Of a stretch of 64,000 bases of DNA, positions 1-13,100 are shown one piece after another. This DNA comes from Eumeta japonica. Taxonomy: Eukaryota; Arthropoda; Insecta; Lepidoptera; Psychidae. Below the pieces are notes generated by a model. The model was not told the DNA's origin and searched no databases. It saw only the letters and a list, made by a program, of their open reading frames with translations. The stretch covers positions 124,001 to 188,000 of the forward strand of contig BGZK01001034.1 in NCBI GenBank assembly GCA_005406025.1, in the 5' to 3' direction. Both the position numbers and the translations under genes were made by a program. Positions within the stretch are counted from its first letter, which is position 1. Each line of letters opens with the position of its first letter.

Positions 1-891
1 CGAACCGGACGATCAATTAAATCGATTCTAATAAGTGGACCTATCTTCGCTGACGAGCCGTTATCGTCGCCGGATAGCGATCGCCATCGGCCGGTAGCCG
101 GCTGGCGAGCTCGAGCCGCTGGCGGGCGCCGCGGGACGATTAACGTCTCCATTGTCCGGCGTCACGTCAAGCGCGAGGGCAGCCGCGGCTTAGATGGTCC
201 CGCACACCCTCGACTGCTAATTATTGATTCTAAGTTTAAGCTCGACTTTCTGATTTCCGAGATAATTTCTATACGTTGTAATTTGGATCGGCTCTTTCTC
301 TTTATTATTACGCATATCGCGATTACGTAAGGTGAATGTGTGGCGTATTTTTAATAAATTCGTAAGTACAAATTACAAGCAGTGCTCTAATCGCGATGTA
401 ATCTATAACGTAATCCATCTACGAGCTATTAGTTTAAGTTTTTATCGCAATATTATATTCATGATAGGCTCGACTATCATAAATATTAATCTTATTTCTT
501 TACGGTTTTCCTAATATTACAAACATGCTCTATCAAGCTATGTTGTGATTTAGTTGTGATAAAGTGTTGTGATTTAGTTGTGGTAAAGTTGTGATCTAAA
601 GCATATTACATAATAAATTTAATGATTAATAGGTACTATACCCCAATTTTTTTTCAATACGTAAAACTTTATTGTTTCATAAACTTCACTATGAGAACAT
701 TCGACTATATGTAGTTTCAAATTCTTTAATGAATGGGATTAAAATAGGAAATAATTCTTTATTAAAGAAAAATATTTTGTTCAGATTTCGATTAAAATTA
801 AAGACACATATGTATAGTACTGTCAATATTCCGAACAATGACAGGCAAAGCCGAGTGGATACGAAAAGCGTAAAGCTTTGAAAATCAAACA
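1..891. other. Intron sequence downstream of GTPase exon 3; GC-rich start
   Basis: Bases 1-230 are strongly GC- and CpG-rich but contain no convincing exon in any frame. I looked for the missing GTPase exons here without success. The rest is AT-rich, with one short tandem repeat at 541-600. Confidence 0.5.
541..600. repeat. 24-bp tandem repeat, about 2.5 copies
   Basis: The unit TGTTGTGATTTAGTTGTGAT plus AAAG occurs at 541-564 and again at 565-588 with one change, then a partial third copy follows. It is a simple minisatellite inside the GTPase intron. Confidence 0.85.
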
Positions 892-897
892 ACTCAC

Positions 898-974
898 CGT
901 GCAGTTTGACGTATCTAAGATCTCCACATCGGACACGGCCCCGTCGAACGCTACTCGATGCTGGTACAGAAAAT
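898..974 (-). CDS. Ras-like GTPase, exon 3 (beta 2-3 and atypical switch II)
   Basis: This 77-nt exon encodes D-FLYQHRVAFDGAVSDVEILDTSNCT, the beta2-beta3 hairpin ending in a modified DxxG motif (DTSN). The acceptor is CCCCATAG and the donor GTGAGT at 897-892, ending in phase 0. A longer open frame here (in another phase) is a shadow. No further exon of this gene could be found in bases 1-891. Confidence 0.82.
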
Positions 975-3900
975 CTATGGGGAAGATGCACAATCATATT
1001 AATACTAATTATAATTTAGCTTAAAAACAATCGTAATAATGTTATTTAAACAATCCATTCACAGAAAATATATAATCATGGTCGTTAATAAAATTATTAT
1101 ATTAAATGAGTAGCGGTCGCCTGCCCCCACGCTGAGCGCCGTTGGTTACGAACGTACTTGAATAGAAAAAGAAACGGTGAAGGGTGTATGAAATTCGAAA
1201 AACTAATAACCTAAACCTATCTAGAAATAATTCCGCTTCGAGCGGTCGAAGTCCCGCACCGATTCGATAATTTTTAAGTGTTTGCCAGGACGAAAAACAA
1301 ATCCATATATATAACTACAAAGATTGTTTTATTATTAACACAACACTCGCATCGTTTTCGTATCCGGTTTTGTTCGCGCAATGGTTGCTGTCGATGCATC
1401 CGTTACATGACGCTCGTTCGCGCTGCCAGCGCCATTTCGCCGAATCCCTCTCAGATGCGTTTAGGATGCGACAAATTTTAAAAGTAGCGATATCAAAGCT
1501 CGTATATTTTGGTATTATTGGGAGTGCATTGAATTGTAATTATTATTGTAAGTATTAAGTATAGTTTGTTTATCTGATTTAGTGTTATCTCTAAATATGA
1601 GCTCTAACAAAGGTATATTCCAAGGTGTAACGAAGTATATTCCCGAAAGAGGAACCTCTGGTTAAAAAAAATTCAGAAAGGATTATAGTCATTAATTTGA
1701 AATTACTATCTGATGTTGCGATGTTATTTTGTTTATGGCTCTTTTTGCCGATTAATGTTTTATTGATAACCTAATGATTGTTAATAGAATCGTATACGGG
1801 CGATGACATTCTATTGCATAAACAATAAATACATATTAAATACATACTAAATTTTACGAAACCATTATTTATATATTAATAACGCCTACAGACAAGAAAT
1901 AATTTAACATGCGCTTTTTTTATTATTTAAAGGCCAAATGTCAACACAGACAGCACGAGGTGTACGACGTCACGCTATAACTGTTTTCACAAACACGCTT
2001 ATTCGATTGCCAAACTTTCAACGTGCAGAACGCGTGCAAAGATTTACACGCGCAGTACGCTAGCCTGAACTAAACACGACTCAGAGTGTCGGGCACGCCG
2101 CTCAGTCAGTTTGTCGAGTCCCTGGTTAGATCAGTTCGTTGGTCGCTTGTCGACATTTACCTCCTGTCGAACTGTACTCGCCGATGTAGCGCTTCGTGAG
2201 GTACCGCACCACCACCGCTGCAACAATAGAACAGCTTGTGAGTCGGAATGTAAACTTTACCTTAGGAATACTATACGTTCTAACATTCTACGTCCACGAT
2301 GCAACTCTAGGTTGGGAATATACGTGTCCGCTCTGGTAGAGCGATGGGCGGAAAGATACTACGTAAATTACGAGTGTCCGTTGGGTAGTAGTGATGTACG
2401 TTTAGAAGACGTTTGTAGAAGTTCAAACTTTATACGTTAATATTTATATATAATAGACACGAAAATGTAACCTGCAATTCACATAAATATTAGATTTATT
2501 TACTATTAACATTGAGGGGTTTTTTACAGCACTCGAGAATAGATGTATTTAGTTCTGATATGAGTTTTGTTTTATACCTCCAAACGTGTTTCCTTGGCTT
2601 GTATTACTCTTAATTTTCCCTCTTTCATCAGCAAAAAAGAAAAAAAGAAAATATGTGTCTTGGTAATTGAATATTTTGTATGTTCGTCGTCGGGACTTCC
2701 GCTAACATAATACTTCATATGGAATGGTTTTACTTGATCAGTGACCGTATTTGTAGAGAAGTTGCTGATTCGATTTAGACCATATCGTTTTATGTTTTTG
2801 TACGCTACCGTAATGACATTGCGTCGTTCTTCTAACTCTTCTTTCTTCTTCTTCTTGGTTCTTCTTCTTTCTAGTGAACAGTTCAAATGTCCAACTAAGG
2901 GAAGATATTATTAAAATTATACAAAAATATATAGAACTAGAATTTTCCTGTGCACAGGACTTGCTTTGAAAGTAAATCCAATTTACAAACCATATTTTTC
3001 CAATGGTTACTTGTTTTCCACGACAGGAAACAATGTTAAGATAGAAAAATTGTAAACATCCAATTTTCGCGATTAATGTCCCGTAACATATGAAGTTACA
3101 CAGAGAAGGTGCAGCAAAAAAAAAAGTAATAACAAACGAATAATATACAGTATAGTTAAAACGAATAAATTCAAACGAAGGCTGAACTCGATCGCGTCGA
3201 CTGAGCGTCGAACACACACAAGGCTTTTGTTAGAAGGTTCCATTCGATAAATAATTATTAACGGATCATAATTAAATGTTCCCCGGCTATAATGCACAAT
3301 TGTAAATCGTCCGGCTGTGGGTCAAGTGCCCGCGCTGGCCCACTGCCGGCGTCTGCGGCCGCTGCGGACGGACACAATCCATGAAGCTATCAAGCGAAAT
3401 GACTGTGCAGTATCGGCCGGCGCGCGCGCTACCGGCCCCTAGACAACCCCGACCGGCTTCGGAGTAGGGTTGTCGGCGTTCCGGTTCGTCGTGATCGACG
3501 ATTTATTCACGCATGCGTCGTGAGGCAGCGGTGACTGGGAGACTTGCGTGAGAGCGATTCGGTTTTAAATCGATAGATCACGTACACGGGGTAATCTGTA
3601 CAACGACGCGAGGAGACGCCAACCTTACAGCGTCGCTCTCGTGTCTATCCGACTGCCTATCTGTTCGTGTATCATTGACCCCGAATTTTCCGGAAGAAAC
3701 TGAACGGGAATTATTAACCACAAAATAAAAAATACTGTATAAAGGGCCTGACTTATAATTTACATGACAATCTAAACTAAAAATTTAAGACCGTAAGTTA
3801 TGAAGGGAAATATAAAATGATTGTAAAGAGAAAATATGTATAAAAAGTATTGCTTAATTTCACCGTCTACAAGTGTGGCGATTTAAGTACAAAACTTTTT

Positions 3901-6900
3901 ATAATATTTATACCAGAGTAATTTCTCTAAAATCGACAATACAAATAGTATCTCTTGTATATCCAGTTAACATACTCTTAAATTAATAGTTAGTAATATG
4001 TAAAATCGAATGATTTTAGAATAACTTCTCTTTTAGTCTAAGTTGTTAAGATCAACTCATATTCCTTTAATTTTTCATGAAAAAAATTTGATTATGACCG
4101 ATCAGTACGATACCCTGAAAAGTATCGCCATTTGAAATGATAGGAATAATAATCGATTGGTTTCATATTTGTACTTTGTACAAAAATGGTATACCTATAT
4201 AAATAATTGCAGCGTTTATTTTCACAGATACCAATTTCTTTAAAGAACAATTTCAATTTAGAATAAAATAATTTGGAACTAACTTTTGTTCGGTACAATG
4301 TTAAAAATTAAATTAAAATGGGTCAATTAATTTCTATTTACAACATTTTAAAATTATGATTCGGTAACCCTAACCACAAGCAACAACTCTATATAAACGA
4401 TGATTGCTTGTAACTTTGTGGCTATGGAGTTTGAATACCTTACTTACAGGTGCATAAAGCTAAAGAATTTCTCGAATGTACAAAACCGGTCAAGAGGATC
4501 GTGTAAGATTGTAAAGGTTCTGTACGTATTGATCTTTTTTATGGTTATTCATGCCGGGGTCGTAATGATGGACAACGCTGTGTGGCCATTGTGGTATGAC
4601 TATCGTACTAATGAGATTCGATTTTTTTTTTAATTTCATAAACTATAGATAGAATCTCGGACTTGTTTCAATAGAATATTATTTATTTTCGAACCCAAAC
4701 TATTTTGGTTTGCTTAAGTGCAAACAAAAACGTTACGGATTTCAAGTTATTTAGGTCTTGATTCGGTTATCGAATAGTATGCAGTTAGTATAAACATTAT
4801 GATATCATCTTTAATAATACATTTATGCAACCAGATAAATATGGGTATGCGGTAAAGAATAACTATAATTCTTAAGTTAATATTATAAAAAAGTATGGTC
4901 ATATTGTTTATGGTTAATCCATTTCTAAAATACAACAACATGCAGTACAAACTCGAAGAGTGTTGCAGTAATAACAATAAAAGAAATTCTTTTATTCTGG
5001 AAAATGTAGAACCAGTAATATCGTAAAATGGATCGCACTGTGATAAAACTGTGTTCCAAATGCTAAGACGTGGAAATTTCACAGAATGTTCAAACTTGCT
5101 CAATAGAGAGAGATCAGTGCCTTGCCTAGGATCTCATGATACCGGTTTCTATTCCTGAGATCACAACCGGATTGAGCGATGAGTTTTTAGATTCAAGTTA
5201 TAGCCATTTGTTCTGTACCTAGGAGGACACCCGCCCACCGACCTCCCTCACACACACTCCCGCATACACGTACATACCTATAGCCTGTTTTAAACGACAT
5301 CTACGGTCAAATGCAGTCATCGATCTGCATTATGCACCAATAAGGCCATTCAAACACGTGTCGTGCGTCCGCGCATCTGCGACGTGCTATATGCCATTCG
5401 ATAGCGGCTCTTACTTTCGACACTCTTAGCGTTACAGCGTTAAGTGCATTTACTTTCTCTGAGATCGGATTACGTGTACATAGTGTCACACGGCCGTATC
5501 GCCTTCGACAATTCATTTAAATTCCAAGACGAAATCGATCGCTCATGTAAAACCATTAATTACGCACTTAAATACGCGGCGTTAAATTGTAAATGCGCGG
5601 GTTAGCGATTTCAAGATTAGTTCTTTAATCTATCGATCTGCATTTTTATATCTGCATTATCATGCAGACATAAAGATAATTTTCTTATTACTTTAGACAT
5701 ATATAAATTAGCATCATAATGTTAGTGATCGTGTAAGTCGTAGCCTAACATAACCCGTCCGATAAGCCAATACAGCACCGATGCATACATTAGTGCTAAT
5801 GGGCTAAATTAACTCCAAGCCTGCCTAGATTCGTGAGGTCAGTCATTGTTGTAATTTGTAGTTTGACAGCAGTCATATTTCATAAAATGTATGAAAGAAC
5901 GTATCTTGAGAATTATATCATTAAAAAAAAATACGAATGTAAGGGAATGCATACCAAGGGCATACTTTCTAACCAATAGTACATTTATGTAGGTACTAAA
6001 AGAAAAAGAAGGAAATTAAGATGTAGAGAGTTTTAAAACATACAGCTCGTTTAAAAGCGATACCGCACCATTTTTTTTTCCTTCGTAATTATTTATTTTT
6101 TCGAACTATTTCCAGAAATCTAGTCAACTAAAAAAAGGCTCATCATAAACGATATATATTTTATATTAATCATGCAATAACCGTGCAAGGATCTATGATT
6201 TTCTATTACTTCACAAACGTATATTGTAATCAACACCTGTTGCTGTAATACGCCTAACCATAATTTATATTAACATTTGTATTAGAGCTACGTCTGTGGC
6301 GGACTTAATGATTCTAAAGAGTGACGTGCACCCGTCATTTCCATGGTTCAACACGTGAAAATTCTGAACTTATTAACAAGCTTAACTGTTTTAAATAAAA
6401 ATGCTGACATTGTGAAAAACCATCACAAATTCATGGATTTTTAGCAATAAATTACAATTTTCATACCCGTTGCCATCTAAGTGGAAGAGATTTTTAATAG
6501 CAACGTTAGACATTTTTCAACAATATTTCAGAACGGATCGCGTGAACTAAGAAGATTGCGTTTTGCGAAAGTCAGGTATTCAACTTCGACATGACACGCG
6601 GATGTTATTTAGTCAATGCGTTACATCGACTTAACCGATTTGTTATTTAAAGACTAAGGGAACGGCGCCAGTTTATCCATTAAACTAGCCGCCTGTGTGT
6701 TAACACGTGATTTGCAATGGGTTAAGTAACTTTTCTTTTTTAATGATTAACTATAAGAGTTAAAGAAAAGTACAATTGTTCTGTATACTTAAGTTTAATT
6801 ATTACATCGCTTTTTAAGCGTCAACTATAATTTTGTTACTTAACAAAATATAGCACTGGCTTAGAAAATTAGAAAATCTCCCTAGGTTTTTCAAATATCA

Positions 6901-9900
6901 CATCCAGAGTATCACAGGTATGTTAGATCCTATAAGTTTTTGTATAATATTTACCATATATTTAAACTATATAATATCTATCTAACTTGCCTGTCTTCCC
7001 CTTTCTGCATAAATTGTACCTAAATCAGTCGACTATACAAAGCTATTACTGCCCTTTCGAGCCGCATCGAAACCTTAACCCTTCTAGAACAGCGCCCTTC
7101 GGCATTACATCCATGTCAGTCGCACGACCGGCCGAAGACGAGACACTGATGATGATGAAGGCTAATGATGATGGAGATGAATACTTATTCAAAATTCCTT
7201 GTTACTGATTCATTAGCAGAAACGCGTTGTAAGCGTTAAGAGTCTCCTGTAATTTAATTGTTAGATTTTCTACTCACATATTCTCTATATGTACTCGGTG
7301 TGGTGGTGATTGATTTTTTTATTATTCTGTTCAGTCGACACGACCATCGTGGAGTTAATAACCCCAAAATTAATGGCATATTGATCGAATGAAAAAAAAA
7401 ATTGTTATTATATCATCGACGCGATACAAATTGCTGGAGTGTAACAGCGTGACGTCTCGCGTTGATAGATGGCGCTGTAACCCCGAGGAACAATGCGGCC
7501 CCGAACTAATTAATAGGTTAGTGAGATAATCAATCTTGTGCACGCGAGTGGACGCTCGTAACAGTGAACTCTCAAGGCCGCGCCATGGCGCGTGAACTAC
7601 GCGGGAGCGGGGGTGGACCGTCCTTCCGCGTTGTAGAGTTTGTGTACACCCGACTTCATTATCTATCGAACGACTATAAGAATATTAGTAGTTTTAAATA
7701 GTTTACCGATCTTAGTAAAGTTAATTTTGGAAGTACTAAAAGAATACAACGTGGGAGCTTAACCGAAATTTACGAATTGAAAAATATAGATATTTTAATA
7801 TTGAAATATTAAGTCAATAAACAGATTGAAGAAGATTATTATGAAACTTTCAGAGCAGGTAGTGCGGTGGTAACTTATTTCTTATTGGGCACAGCACTGC
7901 ATTCCTCAAAACCTGCTTTTCCATCAGATCTGATGTAATATGAAATTCTTTATCGTTTCAGATGTATTTATTCATTCAAATTATTATTTGTGAAACTCAC
8001 TTGACCTTATTTTTATTACTCGATTATTTTATCCTTTATAATTAAATTCATCAACTACTTCCTGTTTAAAATTGCTATTATATTTTTCGCAATGATTATT
8101 CTTTTTGCAACTCGCTATCCCATTCTTACGTGAACTTTACCCATAAATCGGCTGATAAAAGGTCGCCGAAGTAATGTAAAAAACCAAACGAAGTAATGTG
8201 GTACAAATCTAATTATAAACGATTAACGCCCTTGCTCTATCGTCAGCGCAGCGAAATAAGGTGCAAGCGACACGGTCATAAGCTACAGGCGTGGTCGGCC
8301 GCTGGCTGTCGAGTTACGACTTCGGGTACGGGTCCTCAGTCACGGGCGAGGGGGTCGTCGGCCGCGTAAACGCGACTGCGGCGCATGCGCCCGTCACGCC
8401 CGACAGCCTTCGCGGTCAGCATTTACACTGACCGCCGTTTGCGTTGTAAGGCTTAAGCATTAACTTTACACATCCGACTGATTGTATCGCTGACCTAGAA
8501 TATCTTGAATATTAGCTCTTTAGGTGGCCTTTCGTGTACAGCGAAAAGCCTTACTTGAGTACTATTTCTAACCGTTAAAATGTAATACGTATTACATTTC
8601 AAGCAGATATTGTAACACGCTCTGACGTCACACTGACTGTCTATGTCGTACTATCAAACGGGCAGTTCTTGTATGTATGCTGAAAACCTCGAAATAGACC
8701 CCGACGACGGCGATAAATTTTTTATTTTGATAAAGATATGCTTTTTAAGTTTATCTATATGGGCGTCTTGTCTGAAAAAAATAGTTTAAAAAAACCAAAC
8801 GTTTCTGCGTTTGGCGTCATTTCTAGAATTTTGAAGTGATTACATTGTTTCGTGTCATTGTTTCTAAAAAACGAATAGCTCTACATCATATAGACTACAG
8901 ATGGCACCGTATAAATGAACTTTTGTGTTCCACATATATAATTTGTATTCATTTACTTGTTGTTAGAAATGAATATGAGCAACAGTTCTCGTGGAAAGTT
9001 ATAATATTGTCACAACAAACTCCAAAGGGGTCGAGCAAAGTTCGATTGTGCAAGTAGTATTATTTGTTTATATTCGCTACAATAACTGATTTTACATGAA
9101 TTTAGTTTGAAACAATTGCAATACATGTAATCGTTCCAATGTTTGAAAATTTACCTTATTTTTGTATTTATACGTACATTAAGTATTCTATTTTAATAAT
9201 ATACGTATATAATACGAGAAAATGTATTTATCATCACATGATAACAGGGTATCATGCGCAATATATTTATAAAAAATAATATATGTGCCCATAAACATTA
9301 ATTCTTTCTTTAAGGTGAACGACTGCCACTATATAAATGCTAGAGGACAACTTAAGTTCATAATTCTCAGGTCAAAGGTTAACAATTCTTTTATGACCAA
9401 TGATATACACTTTTCGAATAAATAAAAAAAAATATTGATAATGAATTTAAGATTAATTTAAAACCTATCAATTGTGTTAACAGAAAAAAAACCTATTAAT
9501 TGTGTTAATGAATATTTAAATGATGACGACTCTTGGGCGACGATGTAATAGATCGGACGTTTTAAAAATAATCCCGAAGTACTTCTTGTCGTTTCTTCTG
9601 ATTCTTGCATTTGCGAACCGCAGTTAACAACTTATTTTTTACTTTCTATCTATATTCAAGAAAACATATGAATATCTATGAAATTACAATTTAGGGATCC
9701 TTCTGAAAAGCATCGTAAACTGCGTCCATAGAACATTTTCAAATGTTCATTATTTTTCTCGCCAGGACATTAATCAAGTACTTCCAACACATTTCTATTA
9801 TATTAGTTATGATAAAATTTCTAATATCGAACTTACAACATTTGAAACTTTAAAAAATGCGGTTTCACTCTATATATCGAGTGTTATATATCAAGCTAAT

Positions 9901-10135
9901 TGGTAGCGAGTTTGTGTAACAATATACATTATGTGGTCATTTTGTGTGACTTTCATAACAAAGACGCGTGTTGGGTGACACTAATTGAAAGGCCTCGTTG
10001 TTGAAAGTAATTTTGTAATTGGGTACTAAAATGATTCATTTCTTATACTGAAATTAGTGTTTCGCTAATGAAAGGAGGTTTCGTAAGAAATAATTAAATG
10101 TTCACTTAAAACTATATCCAATTAATAGCATTATG

Positions 10136-10175
<40 letters not shown>

Positions 10176-13100
10176 GAAATCACGATAACGTTTATAGTAA
10201 ACCACGTATTTTAATATACTATTTACAAATTTCCTATTTAAACTATTAAATGTTACCAATAACCCAAATATAAATGTTACCGCTTTTGACATCATTTTTA
10301 AAAATTACGTCACCTACAAATTAAATCTGTACCTCACTTTTTAAAAGGGCATTTCGCTGAAAAAAAATAATTAGTTAATCGACAATTTCATGTATTAAAT
10401 TCCCCTTAACACACACGTAAGACTTGTCAACGTTACATACAAATATTCGGTTGCAAAGAATGTAATTGTCGAAGGTCTCTCAAATAAATCATCATTAAAT
10501 TAAATACCATGGAAACTCCAAACTATGATACTACATTTCTCCAGAGTGGTCCTCTAGCTCACGGCCTTTTCACCACGGAGCTTATTTTAAGAACAAGTTA
10601 TTGGGGCAGTCGTCGGTTCTGCTAAGTTGTACACTATATCGACGGCTAATAAAAGTGTCGATTGTGAGACTTATTTAGCAAGTGCATTATCGTTATTGAC
10701 CAACTGCTGTCGAATTATTCAGAGCGCACAAAATCGACAACAATTGCGGCCAACGCGTCGGCCGTAATGCGACAATATTTGTTGTTTTGATCATACGCAG
10801 ATCGTTGAAAATGAATTCTACCATTTAATTTTAATAATACAATTTAATGTTATAACTACTACGTACTTTCAAACAGCTTTTAATTAAGTTAACCGACTGT
10901 GATGGATTTCATTTAGAATGAGCGAGTGGTTGACGCATGGCGAGCGAAGAGAGTGGATATATTTTAATTATAATTAATATTCCCAGCGTTGATACATTAT
11001 TAAATTCTTCTATGAATTCAAAACAAAGACATTCCAAACAAAGACTTTTTTTTTTCATTTTCACGACGTACTTTCAAACCAATTTATCAAACTCGACAAC
11101 GTACTAACTCCGGCTCGACCCAGCCGACATTGTCACAGAAGAAACTACATTTTTAAGTTGTGTAAACGCTTTTCGATAAGTTAATACCGACCTCGTTCCT
11201 ATCCCAATCATTAACTCTCTCGAACAAAGCCTACGGGACCTCTTCACCAATTCTGAAACCATGCACTTCGGTCGGTGGACGGTGAAACAATGAATAGTTC
11301 AGACACGCCTCGCGGCACTTTCATCAGCCGACACGTCCAGGCCGGCCGTCACCCCGGGATCCGGTGAAACCCTACGGAACTGCGGCGCCTGCGCACGGAC
11401 GCGGCGCTGCCGTCGGCCGTCGGCGCGCGGGCCGCCGCAATTACGGGCCGCCAGTCGGCCGGTGGGTCAGCGATATCCCGTCCCCCGCCGGCGCCGGCGC
11501 CGACGGGTTGTGCAACTGAAACGTTCGTTGATCTCCGACGCGTGCCACGTTCGTGTGATAGTGGTCCGTTCGAAAATCGTAAATCACGCGAAATTGCCGT
11601 AGGTCAAGGTGTTTGGAAGTTCATCGTGCGTCGTCGAGCCGCGGCTCTAAAGGAGAATTGAAATTTCTAACTAGCACAAAAACTCGAATCTTAGAAAGCA
11701 TTTTCATTGTTAACTTTCTGTGGAGAATTAAGCAGACATGTCTAAATAATAATTCTGTATCTGAGAGTCGCAAATGTGAACATGAAGTTGTTACGTCAGC
11801 TTCCTCCTATTTACTCCGCTACTGTCGTATAACCACCCACAGTTTACCTACCATATTGAGGGACAAGACCCTCCGCATTGGTTCAATGTTGGTTGGGAGT
11901 CGCTAATTCCTACGAGACCGTTGTCAGCGCGATGTAGACTGTACCGATGGGTTTAAACTGCTGTCCAAAGCACGCAGCAAGTTTCTCTATAAGTAGTCGA
12001 TTTTCCGTGGTGAAGATTAGAAAACCCCATACTTTCTGATTTGAAGGAAACGCTCTTCATTGTTCAGTGAAAATGTAAAATGGTCTGTCATAATTACTGT
12101 AATAGTTCGACCAAGATATTTACCGATCCTTCGCTACACGAGCGAATTGTTTTGCGATAACTTATTCAAACAATGATTTGCCTTAGTTTTCATAACAATG
12201 GAAACGTTCGTAACGCGCATATGTACAGCATTTCCATCTGGAATTCCTGAAAGACATTCCCGTCCATGTCATTAACTCACCTTGAAATTCTTAATGCCGG
12301 TATGCGAAAGTAAATATATTAGTCAAGGTATACGCTCCGGAGACGAGTCACGTATGTTTACCGCCAACGACAAAGGAGTGCGCAGTGCCATTATGCTAAT
12401 TGTGTAAATATGCATATTTATGTACCCACATCAGATCGTTCACACCGATCGAAATTGTAAACTCGCACATAGGAATCGCTACTTTTTCCCAATTGCGTAT
12501 GAGGTTTGCCTAAGCACATGACTTCCTGCATCATATACTTTCTGTCATTCCTTACATTGTGTTTTGCTAGTTTACCATTATTTCTTTTCCAAACGGGATA
12601 CTACTTTATACCGTGTATGTATATATAACTGTCATTGAAAAAACATTCAAAAATATCATTTCTGAGACACGTGAGACACCGTGTAATATTTTAAATGTCT
12701 ATGCTTCCGGGCGACAACTGGCTGCGCAGCCATCGCTGAACAATTTGTATAATATCAGTCTTAAGATACGTTCATCGTTACATTCAATCAAGTAATCTGG
12801 AGCTAAGGTAAATGTACAACGACCTCAACGATTGCGATTGTAACGCCAAGCGTTACAAATTCTTCATTCTCCTTAAAAAGAGAAGAATTAGACAATTATT
12901 CTTTGAACGATTCGATCTATTATTAAAAATACCCAAATTAAGGACGAATCAATATCGCAAATCTCGTCTATGGATAAAACACATTTTCGTTATTAATTAT
13001 AGTATAAATATCTGAGCAGAGGTCGACCTTAATTTGAAAACTATCAATCGACGTGTTTACATCCTCACAACCTTATTGGGATCTCGATGGAAAACCATTA

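Noticed and set aside
689..997. 102-codon minus frame
   Set aside because: It overlaps GTPase exon 3 in a different phase; the shifted frame gives the recognisable GTPase sequence and proper splice sites.
2738..3217. 159-codon open frame on the minus strand
   Set aside because: It lies inside the GTPase intron, is Phe/Ile/Lys-rich as expected from AT-rich DNA, and has no domain or family likeness.
4747..5103. 118-codon minus frame
   Set aside because: AT-rich hydrophobic translation with no motif or splice context.
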